A DNA stretch of 64,000 nt from Acidobacteriota bacterium (GCA_029565065.1 JAKQOW010000027.1:37667-101666), one strand, 5' to 3'. Shown: positions 26,360 through 35,191, counted from the stretch's first letter. Program-made: numbers and translations. Notes: a model not told the origin generated them from the sequence alone.

Positions 26360-26379
26360 TGCGGCGGTTCACCGCCGCA
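26360..26379. other. Hairpin straddling the stop codon of the DUF58 gene
   Basis: Perfect 9-base arms (26360-26368 and 26371-26379) enclose two bases, with the TGA stop of the minus-strand gene in the centre. On the minus strand it is followed by A residues, not T, so it is not a classical terminator; it may stabilise the 3' end. Confidence 0.35.
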
Positions 26380-27253
26380 GCCGGCGGGCGCGGCGCCGGA
26401 AGAACTGCAGCAGCGGTTTTTCGTACGACGCATCAGCCAGAATCTCCACGTGGTCGACGCGCTGCTTGCGCAGGAGTGCTTGCCGCTCTTGGCGTTCGGC
26501 AGCCAGCGCCTCCTGATAGCGCCGCCGCGTCGGCGGCCAGAACGCCGGGACCAGCTGCATCCGCCCGCTCTCCAGATCGGCCAGACGGAGCCATCCCAAC
26601 GGCGGCAGCGATCGCTCGCCGGTGTCGGTGATGGCGATACCCACCAGGTCGTGCGTGCGGGCGGCGACGCGCAGGGCATCGGCGTATCCGGTGTCGAAGA
26701 AATCAGAGAGCAGGAAGACGATGCTGCGCTTTTTGAGCACCCGCGCGGCGAATTCCAGCGCGCTCCCGATGTTCGTGTCCGAACGCGCCGGTTGGAAGGC
26801 CAGAATCTCCCGCACTAGCCGCAACACATGGCGTGTGCCCTTGCGCGGCGGGACATACTTTTCCACGACGCCGGTGAACAGTGCGGCGCCCACCCGATCA
26901 TTGTTGCGGATGGCCGAGAACGCGATGATGGCCGCGATCTCGGCGGCCACTTCCTCCTTGCTCTTGACACCCGAGCCGAAACCGGTGGACCGGCTGGCAT
27001 CCACGAGCAGCAACACGGTCAATTCGCGCTCCTCAACGTATTTCTTCACATGGAGCGAACCGGAGCGGGAGGTCACGTTCCAGTCGATGGTGCGGATATC
27101 GTCCCCGGCCTGGTAAGGCCGGACCTCGTCGTACTCGATCCCGCGACCCTTGAAAACGGAGTGATATTCGCCGGCGACCGCCTCATTCACCAGCCGCCGG
27201 GTGGCGATCTCGATTTGCCGGATCTTCCGGAAGATGTCCGGGGAAACGCTCAT
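26369..27253 (-). CDS. DUF58 (von Willebrand factor A-like) protein
   Basis: 294 residues from the ATG at 27253; the frame is open further upstream but that stretch lies inside moxR. Conserved DUF58 blocks: RGIEYDEVRPYQAGDDIRTIDW, then the vWA-like metal-site sequence LLLVDASRSTGFG and SDTNIGSALEFAARVL, and LLSDFFD. Partner of MoxR-type AAA ATPases, probably as the substrate-side adaptor in metal or redox-protein maturation; the exact target is unknown. The gene is 13 bases after moxR, with a poor SD, so coupled translation is likely. Confidence 0.93.
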   Translation of the reverse strand: MSVSPDIFRKIRQIEIATRRLVNEAVAGEYHSVFKGRGIEYDEVRPYQAGDDIRTIDWNVTSRSGSLHVKKYVEERELTVLLLVDASRSTGFGSGVKSKEEVAAEIAAIIAFSAIRNNDRVGAALFTGVVEKYVPPRKGTRHVLRLVREILAFQPARSDTNIGSALEFAARVLKKRSIVFLLSDFFDTGYADALRVAARTHDLVGIAITDTGERSLPPLGWLRLADLESGRMQLVPAFWPPTRRRYQEALAAERQERQALLRKQRVDHVEILADASYEKPLLQFFRRRARRLRR

Positions 27254-27266
27254 GGGGCACGTCCGG

Positions 27267-28256
27267 TCAGGGCACCGGGATGGCATCGAAGACGCGGGCG
27301 ATGAGATCGTCGGCGGTGAGCTCCTCGCTTTCGGCCTCGTAGCTGAGGATGATCCGGTGGCGCAGGACATCGAGGGCCAGCGCCTTGATGTCTTCGGGGA
27401 TCACGAAGCCGCGGCCATTGAGGAAGGCGTGCGCCATGGCCGCCCGGATCAGAAAAATGGTGGCTCGGGGGGAGGCGCCATAATCGATCAGGGACTTGAG
27501 GTCCAGGCCGAACTCGGCCGGCGTGCGGGTGGCACAGACCAGGTTGACCACGTAATCCTTCAGCTTATCGTCCACGTAGATGCGGCGGATTGTCTCGCTC
27601 GCCCGCAGGATCTGCTCCGGGCTGACGACGGAGCGGACGAGGATCTCCGGAGCGGTGGCCATTCGGTCAAGGATGTCACGTTCCTCCTTCCGGCTGGGGT
27701 AGGTGATCCGCAGCTTGAGCATGAAGCGGTCCACCTGGGCCTCGGGCAGCGGGTAGGTTCCCTCCTGCTCGATGGGATTCTGCGTCGCCAGCACCAGGAA
27801 CGGCTGGGGCAGCGGAAAGGTGGTGTCGCCGATGGTCACCTGCCGCTCCTGCATGGCTTCGAGCAGGGCGCTCTGAACCTTGGCGGGGGCGCGGTTGATC
27901 TCGTCGGCCAGGATCAGGTTGGCGAACAAGGGGCCCTGGCGGGGATGGAATTCGCCGGTCTTCGGGTTGAAGACCATGGTGCCGGTGAGATCGGCCGGCA
28001 GCAGGTCGGGGGTGAACTGAATGCGCTGGAACCGTGCGGCGATGGTGCGCGCCAGCGTCTGCACCGACAGCGTTTTGGCCAAACCCGGGACGCCCTCCAG
28101 GAGGATGTGCCCGTGAGTGAGCAGGCCCACGAGGAGCCGCTCGACGATATACTCCTGCCCGATGATCACTTTCCGGACTTCGGTCCGGATGTCGGTGAGA
28201 AACGCGCTGTCCGCCTGGATCTGCTCATTAAGCTGCTGGATGTCGACGCTGGCCAT
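27267..28256 (-). CDS. MoxR-family AAA+ ATPase
   Basis: 329 residues from the ATG at 28256 with CAGGAGG just upstream. Walker A GVPGLAKT (about 54-61), Walker B LILADEINRAPAKVQ, sensor 1 ATQNPIEQEGTYPLPEAQ and the sensor-2 region YGASPRA are all intact. MoxR ATPases act as chaperones with a vWA partner, here the DUF58 protein that follows by 13 bases. Only the two-gene core is present; the transglutaminase and membrane vWA genes often found with it are absent. The open frame continues upstream to 30518, but only as an antisense artefact. Confidence 0.95.
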   Translation of the reverse strand: MASVDIQQLNEQIQADSAFLTDIRTEVRKVIIGQEYIVERLLVGLLTHGHILLEGVPGLAKTLSVQTLARTIAARFQRIQFTPDLLPADLTGTMVFNPKTGEFHPRQGPLFANLILADEINRAPAKVQSALLEAMQERQVTIGDTTFPLPQPFLVLATQNPIEQEGTYPLPEAQVDRFMLKLRITYPSRKEERDILDRMATAPEILVRSVVSPEQILRASETIRRIYVDDKLKDYVVNLVCATRTPAEFGLDLKSLIDYGASPRATIFLIRAAMAHAFLNGRGFVIPEDIKALALDVLRHRIILSYEAESEELTADDLIARVFDAIPVP

Positions 28257-28341
28257 ACCGCCTCCTGGGTGCGGGCCGGTGCGCGGATACCGCGGACCGG
28301 TACGGGTGCCGCCGGGCCGGGTCGCCGGACGGCTCGTCGCT

Positions 28342-28369
28342 ATCATACCCAGAGTGGGGCGGGAGTCAA
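28342..28369 (-). promoter_or_regulatory. Promoter for moxR-DUF58
   Basis: On the minus strand TTGACT (28369-28364) and TATGAT (28347-28342) are 16 bases apart. Predicted start near 28335, leader about 79 bases. Confidence 0.65.
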
Positions 28370-28490
28370 GATGCGCCGGATGATGGAGCCGACGACTGGG
28401 CCATGATATGATGGCGGTGCACCACCCGCATGCAACCTTATTCAATGACCGGTGCGTCTCATGTGGTGAATCCTGGCAGGAGGTGCTGGC

Positions 28491-29210
28491 ATGAACCTGA
28501 GACTCCGCCCCGCGCTGATCGCGATGCTCGCGGTGCTCGTTCTGGCTGTGGCTGTATCGGCAGCCACCCAGACACTCAAGGTCGGCGACCGGGTGGTGCT
28601 CCGCATCAAGACCGTCTCCGGCAATATCAGTGTGACCGGCTGGGAGAAACCTGAGGTCAAGGTGGACTCCGTGGTGGTCGGTGACAACGTCAAGCCCGAG
28701 GTCACCCAGCGCGACGGCGAGATCGTGATCCGGGAGATCCACGACAACCCTGGATTCTTCGGTAGTAGCGGCTCGGTGAATTTCAAGATTTTTGCCCCCG
28801 CCGGCGCCATGGTGGACGGGAAGTCCATTTCCGGTACCGTCACACTGGAGCGCCTGAACGGGGCGGTGGAATTCAAAACCGTCAGCGGGGAACTCAGCCT
28901 CACGGCGGCCGCGCCGTCCGACGTGGACCTCTCCTCGGTCAGCGGTAACGTCGTCTGCCGGCTGGATAAACGGTACGCCAACTCGCTCGCCATCAGCAAC
29001 GTCAGCGGCGACATCGAGCTGGTGCTCACCGGCGGCGGGGACGCCTACTGCCGGCTCAGCACCATCAGCGGGGATCTCACCGTGAAACAGAAGATGGAAG
29101 AAGCCGAAACGAAGAAAGGCTACGGTTCTGAAAAGGTCACGGGCCGCCTGGGCCAGGGCAGCGGCAAGATTACGCTGAGCACCGTCAGCGGCGACATCAT
29201 CCTGCGCTGA
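28491..29210 (+). CDS. Secreted DUF4097 beta-helix protein
   Basis: 239 residues after the SD GGCAGGAGG. Signal peptide about 1-24 (ALIAMLAVLVLAVAVSAA). The rest consists of short strands punctuated by seven xxSGxx turns: TVSGNI, SISGTV, TVSGEL, SVSGNV, NVSGDI, TISGDL and TVSGDI, the hallmark of the DUF4097/DUF2807 right-handed beta-helix family. Function of the family is unknown; some members are linked to anti-sigma or adhesion roles. Divergent from moxR and closed by a hairpin. Confidence 0.9.
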   Translation: MNLRLRPALIAMLAVLVLAVAVSAATQTLKVGDRVVLRIKTVSGNISVTGWEKPEVKVDSVVVGDNVKPEVTQRDGEIVIREIHDNPGFFGSSGSVNFKIFAPAGAMVDGKSISGTVTLERLNGAVEFKTVSGELSLTAAAPSDVDLSSVSGNVVCRLDKRYANSLAISNVSGDIELVLTGGGDAYCRLSTISGDLTVKQKMEEAETKKGYGSEKVTGRLGQGSGKITLSTVSGDIILR

Positions 29211-29215
29211 ATCAC

Positions 29216-29248
29216 CTCTCGGCGCGCGCGGCCGTCGCGCGCCGAGAG
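29216..29248 (+). terminator. GC-rich hairpin after the DUF4097 gene
   Basis: A 13-bp perfect stem (CTCTCGGCGCGCG at 29216-29228 with its complement at 29236-29248) and a 7-base loop. No T tract follows, so it may work with Rho or protect the 3' end. Confidence 0.5.
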
Positions 29249-29339
29249 CGCGGCGTTCCCCGTCCGGAACGCATCCTCCGATTCTCTGATTTCTCGGCAC
29301 GGTTCGTGAAAACGATACCGGCCGGACCACACATTTCCG

Positions 29340-29345
29340 TATAAT
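29340..29345 (+). promoter_or_regulatory. Perfect -10 box upstream of the M16 pair
   Basis: TATAAT at 29340-29345, 28 bases before the GTG start. No good -35 box is found at 16-18 bases, so another factor may be needed. Confidence 0.45.
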
Positions 29346-29372
29346 AAGAAAAAACGGCGCCGGGAGGAACTC

Positions 29373-30884
29373 GTGAGACGACTGCTCCTGTTTGCGGGTC
29401 TGGTTGCCGCGAGCCTGGCCCTGACCGCCGCGGCGGACCTGATCCACATTCCCATGAAGACCTTCACTCTGGAGAACGGGTTGGAGGTCGTTCTGGTGCC
29501 TCGCCACGAGACCCCGATCGTCCACTCGCTGATCCGTTACAAGGTGGGTTCCGGCAACGAAACCAACGGCATCACCGGGATCTCGCATGTGCTCGAGCAC
29601 ATGATGTTCAAGGGCACCAAGGAGATCCAGACCTTGAACTACGAGCTGGAACTCCCGCTGATGGAAAAGCAGGACGAACTGTTCCAAGAGGTGCTCCAGC
29701 TTCGCCGGTTGAAAGTGCTGGGCCGCGCGCCCTCGGACGTGGATGATCGGATCGAGGTGCTCCTCCTCAAGATCAAAGGACTCTCGGCGAGCCAGAAACT
29801 GGTGACCATCCAGAACGACCTGGACGTGGCGACGTTCCAAGTGGGCTTCGCCCGGCTGGGTGCCGACACCAGTTTCGACCGGACGCATTACATGGAATAT
29901 TTTCCGTCCAACTGCCTCGAGGCGTGGGCGTATTTCGAGTCGGCCAGGATGCGGGAACCGTTCTTCCGGGAATTCCATTCCGAGCGTGATGTTGTGCTGG
30001 AGGAACGCCGGCAGACCACCGAGACCCAGCCGGAGGCCGTGCTGTTCGAGAACTTCTTGGCGGCGGCTTACATGGCCCATCCGTACCAGTGGGATGTCAT
30101 TGGCTGGCGGGCAGATCTCGAGAATTTGACCCGCCAGGACATTGTGGATTATCACCGGCTCTACTACGCGCCCAACAACGCCATCCTGGTGCTCGTCGGC
30201 GACTTTGAGCCCGACCACGCCGAAAACCTGATCCGGAAGTACTTCGGCAAAATCTCCCGGCAAGACATCGCCAAGCCGGTCACGCTCACCGCCGAACCCG
30301 CCCAGCTGGGCGAGCGGCGGCTCACCATCTTGCAGGATGCCGCTCCCCGGCTCGTGGTCGGCTTCCACCGGTGCGCGGTGACGCATCCCGACTACCCGGT
30401 ATTCGAGATGATGGACACCCTCCTGAGCCAGGGGCGGACCAGTGTCTTCTACAAGGAGCTGATCCGCACGGGTCTGGCGGCGGATGTCCGGACCGGCGTC
30501 TGGGAAATGAAGCGACACCCGGGCCTCTTCACCGTGACCGCAGTGGCGGGCGACGGGGTGGCGCTCCAGCGGTTGGAAACGGCGGTCCTGGACCAGTTCA
30601 ACCGGTTCAAGGACCAGCCGGTCTCCAGGCGCGAGCTGGAGGAAGCGCGCAGCTTCCTCACGGGCCGGCTGCTTCGGCAGCTGCGCGACGGCGAAGCGTT
30701 GGCGGCTGTGTTGGCCGAGGGGCAGGACTTCTTCAATGACCCGTCCGCCTTCAACCTGTATCTGAGCCGCCTGCAGAGCATCGACGCCGGCGACATCCAG
30801 CGCGTCGCCCGCGAATGGTTCACGCCCGGCAATCGCACGGTGGCCTGGAGTGTGCCGCCCGCGGATGAAAGGAGCACAAAATGA
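29373..30884 (+). CDS. Secreted M16 zinc protease, active subunit
   Basis: 503 residues from GTG 29373, 4 bases after GGGAGGA. Signal peptide about 1-20. The inverted zinc motif HxxEH is intact (H72-V-L-E75-H76, in SHVLEHMMFKGT). The usual downstream acidic helix is REFHSERDVVLEERR at about 199-213. Between them lies an extra 60-residue coiled insert (about 88-150) not found in shorter family members. The second M16 domain (about 250-495) is inactive as usual. It probably degrades periplasmic peptides. The gene overlaps the next by ATGA; the two should form a heterodimer. Confidence 0.94.
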   Translation: MRRLLLFAGLVAASLALTAAADLIHIPMKTFTLENGLEVVLVPRHETPIVHSLIRYKVGSGNETNGITGISHVLEHMMFKGTKEIQTLNYELELPLMEKQDELFQEVLQLRRLKVLGRAPSDVDDRIEVLLLKIKGLSASQKLVTIQNDLDVATFQVGFARLGADTSFDRTHYMEYFPSNCLEAWAYFESARMREPFFREFHSERDVVLEERRQTTETQPEAVLFENFLAAAYMAHPYQWDVIGWRADLENLTRQDIVDYHRLYYAPNNAILVLVGDFEPDHAENLIRKYFGKISRQDIAKPVTLTAEPAQLGERRLTILQDAAPRLVVGFHRCAVTHPDYPVFEMMDTLLSQGRTSVFYKELIRTGLAADVRTGVWEMKRHPGLFTVTAVAGDGVALQRLETAVLDQFNRFKDQPVSRRELEEARSFLTGRLLRQLRDGEALAAVLAEGQDFFNDPSAFNLYLSRLQSIDAGDIQRVAREWFTPGNRTVAWSVPPADERSTK

Positions 30885-32356
30885 TCGCCCGTTTGCTCAT
30901 CAGTGTGGTGGCCGGTCTGACCCTGGCGGCGGCGACGCCGGCCGACGAGACGGTCAGCCGCGGGAGTCGGACCATCAGTCGCCTGGCCGCGGTACCCCTG
31001 GACTGGAAATTGCCCATGGAAGGCAAAGACTTTCAGGTGGTCCGCTCCAAGGCGGGCGTGACGTTCTATTGCCGGAGCGACCGTTCGATCCCCCTGCTGA
31101 GCGTCCGCGGCGTGGTGCGTGCCGGGGCGGTGTATGAAACGGGTTATCCGGCCCAAGTGGCCCGGGTGACCGCCCGGATGCTCCGCGAATGCGGCAGCGA
31201 GGGCATGACGGTGGAGAAGCTGGACTCCCTGCTGAACTATTACGCCGGCAACCTGGACATCGACTGCGGCCCGGACCTCGTGACGGTCCAGGCGACCATC
31301 CACAGCGACCAGGCGGACACGCTCGTCGAGATACTCGCCGGGTTGCTGGCCCGGCCCGCCTTCACCCAGGAGCGGTTCGATTATGTCGTCCAGCGGATCC
31401 GGACGGAAGAAGACACGGCGGCGGAGGATCCGTTCTATCTGTGCGGCCGCAAATTCCAGCAGTTGCTGTACGCGACCCACCCGTACGGTTATCTGCACTC
31501 GGCGGACGGCATCGAGAAGGTGACATTGGCCGAGGTCCAACGCTACTTCAGCGATCACTACGGGCCGGCCAGCCTCGCCCTGGTCGTCAGCGGCGATTTC
31601 GATGCCAGCCGTGTGCTCAAGAAATGGGAGGAGTTCTACGCGGGACATCCGCCCGCCCGCGAGACGCCGCCGCCGACGATGCCCGAGCCCCAGGACCGCC
31701 CGGGCATGTTCCTGTTGCAGAAGAACATCAACCAGTGCTCCATCTACTTTGGGTGCCAGTCGGTGGCGCGGGATTTGTCGGACATCCACCGCATCCACCT
31801 GCTCAACCACATGGTGGGCGGCAGCAGTTTCGCCTCCCGGTTTACCCAGCAAGTCCGTGACCGGGAGGGGCTGGCCTATCGGGTGGATTCGATCTTCGAC
31901 ACCGACGTGCTGGGTCGCCCCGCCTTCATCGCCCGGTGCCGGACCAAAACCGACACCACCGTCCGGGCGCTGGACGCGATGCTCTGGATCATCGGCCTGT
32001 TCCGCGACGGCAAGATCGGGGAGACGGAATTCGACGCGGGGGTGTCGGGCTTGAAGAACGGCTTCGTCAAGCGCTTTGCCACGGTGGAGGACGTGCTGGC
32101 CAATTTTTTGATGCTGACCATCCTCAACAGGCCGCGCAGCTACCTCGAGGAGTACCAAGCGCACGCCGGCGCCATCACCCGGGTCCAGTTGCAGGAGACA
32201 GCCCGGCGATACCTGAATCCGGAGCGCATGACCTTTGTCGTGGTTGGAAACGTCCGGGAGATCGAGGCTGGACTGAAAAAGTTCGGCACGATCTACCGCC
32301 TGAACGAGGCGGCCCCGGCCAGCCGGCCGGAGCGGCAACCGCCGCCGGGGCGGTGA
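30881..32356 (+). CDS. Secreted M16 protease, inactive partner subunit
   Basis: 491 residues, starting in the ATGA overlap with the active gene. Signal peptide about 1-21. At the HxxEH position it has V96, R99 and M100 (VTARM), so it cannot bind zinc. The substrate-holding R/Y region of the family is kept: FTQQVRDREGLAYRV. In M16 pairs (for example the alpha and beta subunits of mitochondrial processing peptidase) the inactive subunit binds the substrate. C-terminus is proline- and arginine-rich. Confidence 0.93.
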   Translation: MIARLLISVVAGLTLAAATPADETVSRGSRTISRLAAVPLDWKLPMEGKDFQVVRSKAGVTFYCRSDRSIPLLSVRGVVRAGAVYETGYPAQVARVTARMLRECGSEGMTVEKLDSLLNYYAGNLDIDCGPDLVTVQATIHSDQADTLVEILAGLLARPAFTQERFDYVVQRIRTEEDTAAEDPFYLCGRKFQQLLYATHPYGYLHSADGIEKVTLAEVQRYFSDHYGPASLALVVSGDFDASRVLKKWEEFYAGHPPARETPPPTMPEPQDRPGMFLLQKNINQCSIYFGCQSVARDLSDIHRIHLLNHMVGGSSFASRFTQQVRDREGLAYRVDSIFDTDVLGRPAFIARCRTKTDTTVRALDAMLWIIGLFRDGKIGETEFDAGVSGLKNGFVKRFATVEDVLANFLMLTILNRPRSYLEEYQAHAGAITRVQLQETARRYLNPERMTFVVVGNVREIEAGLKKFGTIYRLNEAAPASRPERQPPPGR

Positions 32357-32431
32357 GCACCGGCGCGTCAAGGCGCGCGCCGCCGCGGCCGTCCGTACCT
32401 GCGGAACAATTCTCGAGCCACAGGATCCCAT

Positions 32432-33016
32432 ATGCCCTCACAGCAACGCAGTCTCTTCGGACCGGCCGAACGCGAGGTCGTGTTCGACCTGGAAACCCAG
32501 CGCAGCTTCCAGGAAGTCGGGGGCAAGCAGAACATCCATCAGCTCAAACTGTCCCTGGCGGTCCTGTACGATTACTCCACCGGCGAGTTCACCACTTTCC
32601 GCGAAGCGGAGGCGGGCCGTCTGGTGGATGAACTACTCGCCGCCACGCGGGTGATCGGATTCAACATCAAAAATTTTGACTACGCCGTCCTGCGGGGATA
32701 CCGGGCGGATGTGGACTTCCGCCAACTCGGCGCCAAGAAGACCCTGGACCTGCTGGAAAAGATTGCTCAGCAGTGGGGCTTTCGCGTGAGCCTGGACAGC
32801 ATCGCCAAAGCCACGCTGGGTCGGGGCAAATCCGGCCAGGGGTTGGATGCGCTGCGCTGGTACAAGGAAGGTCGGTTTGATCTGATTGAACGCTATTGCC
32901 GGGACGATGTGGACATCACCCGGCAGGTGTTCGAATACGGTCGGGATCGCGGGCATCTGAAGTACCTGGATCGCTTCGGCGAGAGCCGCACGTCACCGGT
33001 GGACTGGAGCCGCTAG
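32432..33016 (+). CDS. Predicted DEDD-type 3'-5' exonuclease (RNase H-like)
   Basis: 194 residues. The DEDD motifs are visible: VFDLET (about 17-22), IGFNIKNFDY (about 74-83, with Asp) and YCRDDVDIT (about 153-161). It is the YprB/RNase_H_2 type, a small stand-alone nuclease domain. Nucleic-acid substrate unknown. The start ATG lacks a strong SD and lies 75 bases after the M16 pair. Confidence 0.85.
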   Translation: MPSQQRSLFGPAEREVVFDLETQRSFQEVGGKQNIHQLKLSLAVLYDYSTGEFTTFREAEAGRLVDELLAATRVIGFNIKNFDYAVLRGYRADVDFRQLGAKKTLDLLEKIAQQWGFRVSLDSIAKATLGRGKSGQGLDALRWYKEGRFDLIERYCRDDVDITRQVFEYGRDRGHLKYLDRFGESRTSPVDWSR

Positions 33017-33079
33017 GCGGCGGCAGCGATTCCCGGACGGCACAAGCCGATGGCGAGATCCAATCGATCGGAGGAACGC

Positions 33080-34384
33080 ATGCAGCAGGGCGATGTGATC
33101 GACACCCGGATTGAAGAACTGGGCCCGCCCGGCATCGAGTCGCGGATCCGCTACCGCCACTTCGTCGAAGAGACGGACCGCGTCCTCTTCGATCTGTCGC
33201 TGGACCACTTCCGGCGCTGCCTGGCGCAGGGCGCGGAGCCGGTCAGCTTCGAGCCCGCCGGTCCCCGGCGCCGAACCTACTTCGACCCCTCCAAGCTCAA
33301 AGCGGCCGTGGTCACCTGCGGTGGACTCTGTCCCGGTCTCAACGACGTGATCCGGGCGGTGGTCAGCGAGCTGCACTATATCTACGGAGTCCGGACCATC
33401 TACGGCGTCAAATACGGATTGCAGGGCTTCATCCCTGAATACGGGCACGACCTGGTGGAGCTGACGCCCGACATGGTGGCCGACATTCACTCGCAGGGGG
33501 GGACGGTCCTGGGATCGTCGCGCGGCCAGCAGGACGTCGGCACGATCTGCGATTGTTTGGACCGGATGAACATTCGACTGCTGTTCATGATCGGTGGGGA
33601 CGGCACGCTGAAGGCAGCGCAACGGATCTACCAGGAGATCACCGCTCGCCAGCTCAAGATCGCGCTGGTGGGAATTCCCAAGACCATCGATAACGATATC
33701 CACCTGATGGAGAAAACGTTCGGCTTCGATTCGGCGGTGGAGGAGGCCGCCAAGGTCATCCAATGCGCCCACGTCGAGGCCAAGGGAGCACCTTACGGCA
33801 TCGGCCTGGTCAAGGTGATGGGCCGTTGTTCAGGGTTCATCGCCGCAGCTGCCACGCTGGCGTTGAAGGAGGTGAACTACTGTCTGGTGCCGGAGGTGGA
33901 TTTCGACCTCGACGGGCCCGCTGGCCTGTTGGCGGTGCTGCGGGAACGCCTCCTCGCCCGGCGCCACGCCGTGATCGTGACGGCCGAGGGGGCCGGCCAG
34001 AAATTTTTCGATGCTGCGGGCGGCTTCGACACCGACGGCAACCCGCACATGGGCGATATCGGAATATTCCTACGGGACCGTATCAACGCCCACTTTGCAA
34101 CCACCGGCCTGCCGGTCTCGCTCAAATACATCGATCCAAGCTACCAGATTCGCAGCGTGCCGGCTAACAGCAGTGATCACACCTTCTGCGGCTTCCTGGC
34201 CCAGAACGCGGTCCACGCCGGCATGGCCGGAAAGACCGGTTTGGTGGTGGGGTCGTGGCATAACCAGTTTGTGCACGTGCCCATGCGGGAAGTCATCCGC
34301 CGGCGGCGTTTCCTGGATCCCCGCGGCAGCATCTGGCTGGCCGTGTTGGAGTCCACCGGGCAGCCTTCCCTGAAAAACGAGTAG
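33080..34384 (+). CDS. 6-phosphofructokinase, TP0108/plant-like group
   Basis: 434 residues from ATG 33080, 4 bases after CGGAGGAA; an ATG at 33050 is less well supported. It converts fructose 6-phosphate to the 1,6-bisphosphate. Key blocks are VVTCGGLCPGLNDVIR, the phosphate-donor loop GGDGT, GIPKTIDNDI with the catalytic Asp, and MGRCSGF. Gly at the GGDGT position argues for ATP as donor, while Lys in GIPKTID is typical of PPi enzymes; the combination marks the TP0108-like ATP-using group. Donor preference is inference. Confidence 0.93.
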   Translation: MQQGDVIDTRIEELGPPGIESRIRYRHFVEETDRVLFDLSLDHFRRCLAQGAEPVSFEPAGPRRRTYFDPSKLKAAVVTCGGLCPGLNDVIRAVVSELHYIYGVRTIYGVKYGLQGFIPEYGHDLVELTPDMVADIHSQGGTVLGSSRGQQDVGTICDCLDRMNIRLLFMIGGDGTLKAAQRIYQEITARQLKIALVGIPKTIDNDIHLMEKTFGFDSAVEEAAKVIQCAHVEAKGAPYGIGLVKVMGRCSGFIAAAATLALKEVNYCLVPEVDFDLDGPAGLLAVLRERLLARRHAVIVTAEGAGQKFFDAAGGFDTDGNPHMGDIGIFLRDRINAHFATTGLPVSLKYIDPSYQIRSVPANSSDHTFCGFLAQNAVHAGMAGKTGLVVGSWHNQFVHVPMREVIRRRRFLDPRGSIWLAVLESTGQPSLKNE

Positions 34385-34468
34385 CCTCCACGCAGCAGGC
34401 GGCCCGCATCTCAGTTGATGACTCGGCGCGGGAACAGCGGTTGCGGGTGTGGCCGGCCGAGTTTCCGA

Positions 34469-34497
34469 TTGACAAACAAACGCTTTAACATTAAAGT
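34469..34497 (+). promoter_or_regulatory. Promoter for the YciO/Sua5-like gene
   Basis: Consensus TTGACA at 34469-34474 and TAAAGT at 34492-34497 with 17 bases between, in a locally A+T-rich patch. Predicted leader about 27 bases. Confidence 0.7.
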
Positions 34498-34530
34498 AAT
34501 AAACGAATTACACGCGCGTGAGGCCGATTC

Positions 34531-35139
34531 ATGCTGCTAAAAATCAACCCGCACCAGCCCCAGCTCCGGCACATCCAGAGCGCCGTGGAAATCCTCCGGG
34601 GTGGCGGCGTGATCGCCTATCCAACGGACAGCGTGTACGCCATCGGTTGCTCCATCCTAGACAAGAAGGCCATCAACCAGCTGTATCGCATCAAGGACGA
34701 AGACCGCCACAAACCCATGAGCTTCATCTGCGACAGCATCCGGATGGCCAGCCAGTACGCCATCATCAGCAATTTCGCCTACCGGATCATGCGGCGCGTG
34801 GCGCCCGGCCCCTACACGTTCATTTTGGAAGCGAACAATATCGTGCCCAAGATCATGCTCACCAAACGCCACACGGTGGGCATCCGCATCCCCAAGAACG
34901 AGATCTGCCTCGCCTTGACCGAGCACTTGGAGAATCCCATCATTTCCACGTCGCTGCATCCCCATTATGGGGAAAACATGCAGGATCCCAACGAGATTCA
35001 CGATCGCCTGAAGGGAGTCATCGATCTGGTGATCGACGGCGGAGAGATTTTCGCCGAGCCGTCCACGGTGATCGATCTGACCGGGCCGTCCCCCGAAGTG
35101 GTGCGCGAGGGAGCCGGCGACATCTCGTTCCTGGCCTGA
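34531..35139 (+). CDS. YciO/YrdC/Sua5-family protein (threonylcarbamoyl-AMP synthase-like)
   Basis: 202 residues, SD GTGAGG. The YrdC fold blocks are visible: GGVIAYPTDSVYAIGCS, YRIKDEDRHKPMSFIC, GPYTFIL, VGIRIPKNEI and STSLHPHYGE, DLVIDGG. True TsaC proteins use KxR and SxN residues to make threonylcarbamoyl-AMP for tRNA t6A; here KDEDRHKP is close to the YciO branch, whose activity is weaker or different. Annotate as YciO-like until the rest of the genome is checked for another tsaC. Confidence 0.85.
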   Translation: MLLKINPHQPQLRHIQSAVEILRGGGVIAYPTDSVYAIGCSILDKKAINQLYRIKDEDRHKPMSFICDSIRMASQYAIISNFAYRIMRRVAPGPYTFILEANNIVPKIMLTKRHTVGIRIPKNEICLALTEHLENPIISTSLHPHYGENMQDPNEIHDRLKGVIDLVIDGGEIFAEPSTVIDLTGPSPEVVREGAGDISFLA

Positions 35140-35191
35140 TGCCCGCCGCCTGACGCGCGACAGTTCGGACAGAGTCCGACGGGGGAACCGC

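Noticed and set aside
28257..30518. Very long minus-strand frame continuous with moxR (over 1000 residues in all)
   Set aside because: It runs antisense to the DUF4097 and M16 genes, crosses a hairpin and a promoter, and has no recognisable domains. moxR itself begins at 28256 with a good SD.
30449..32431. Minus-strand frame of 660 residues
   Set aside because: Antisense to both M16 genes, no domain, no SD.
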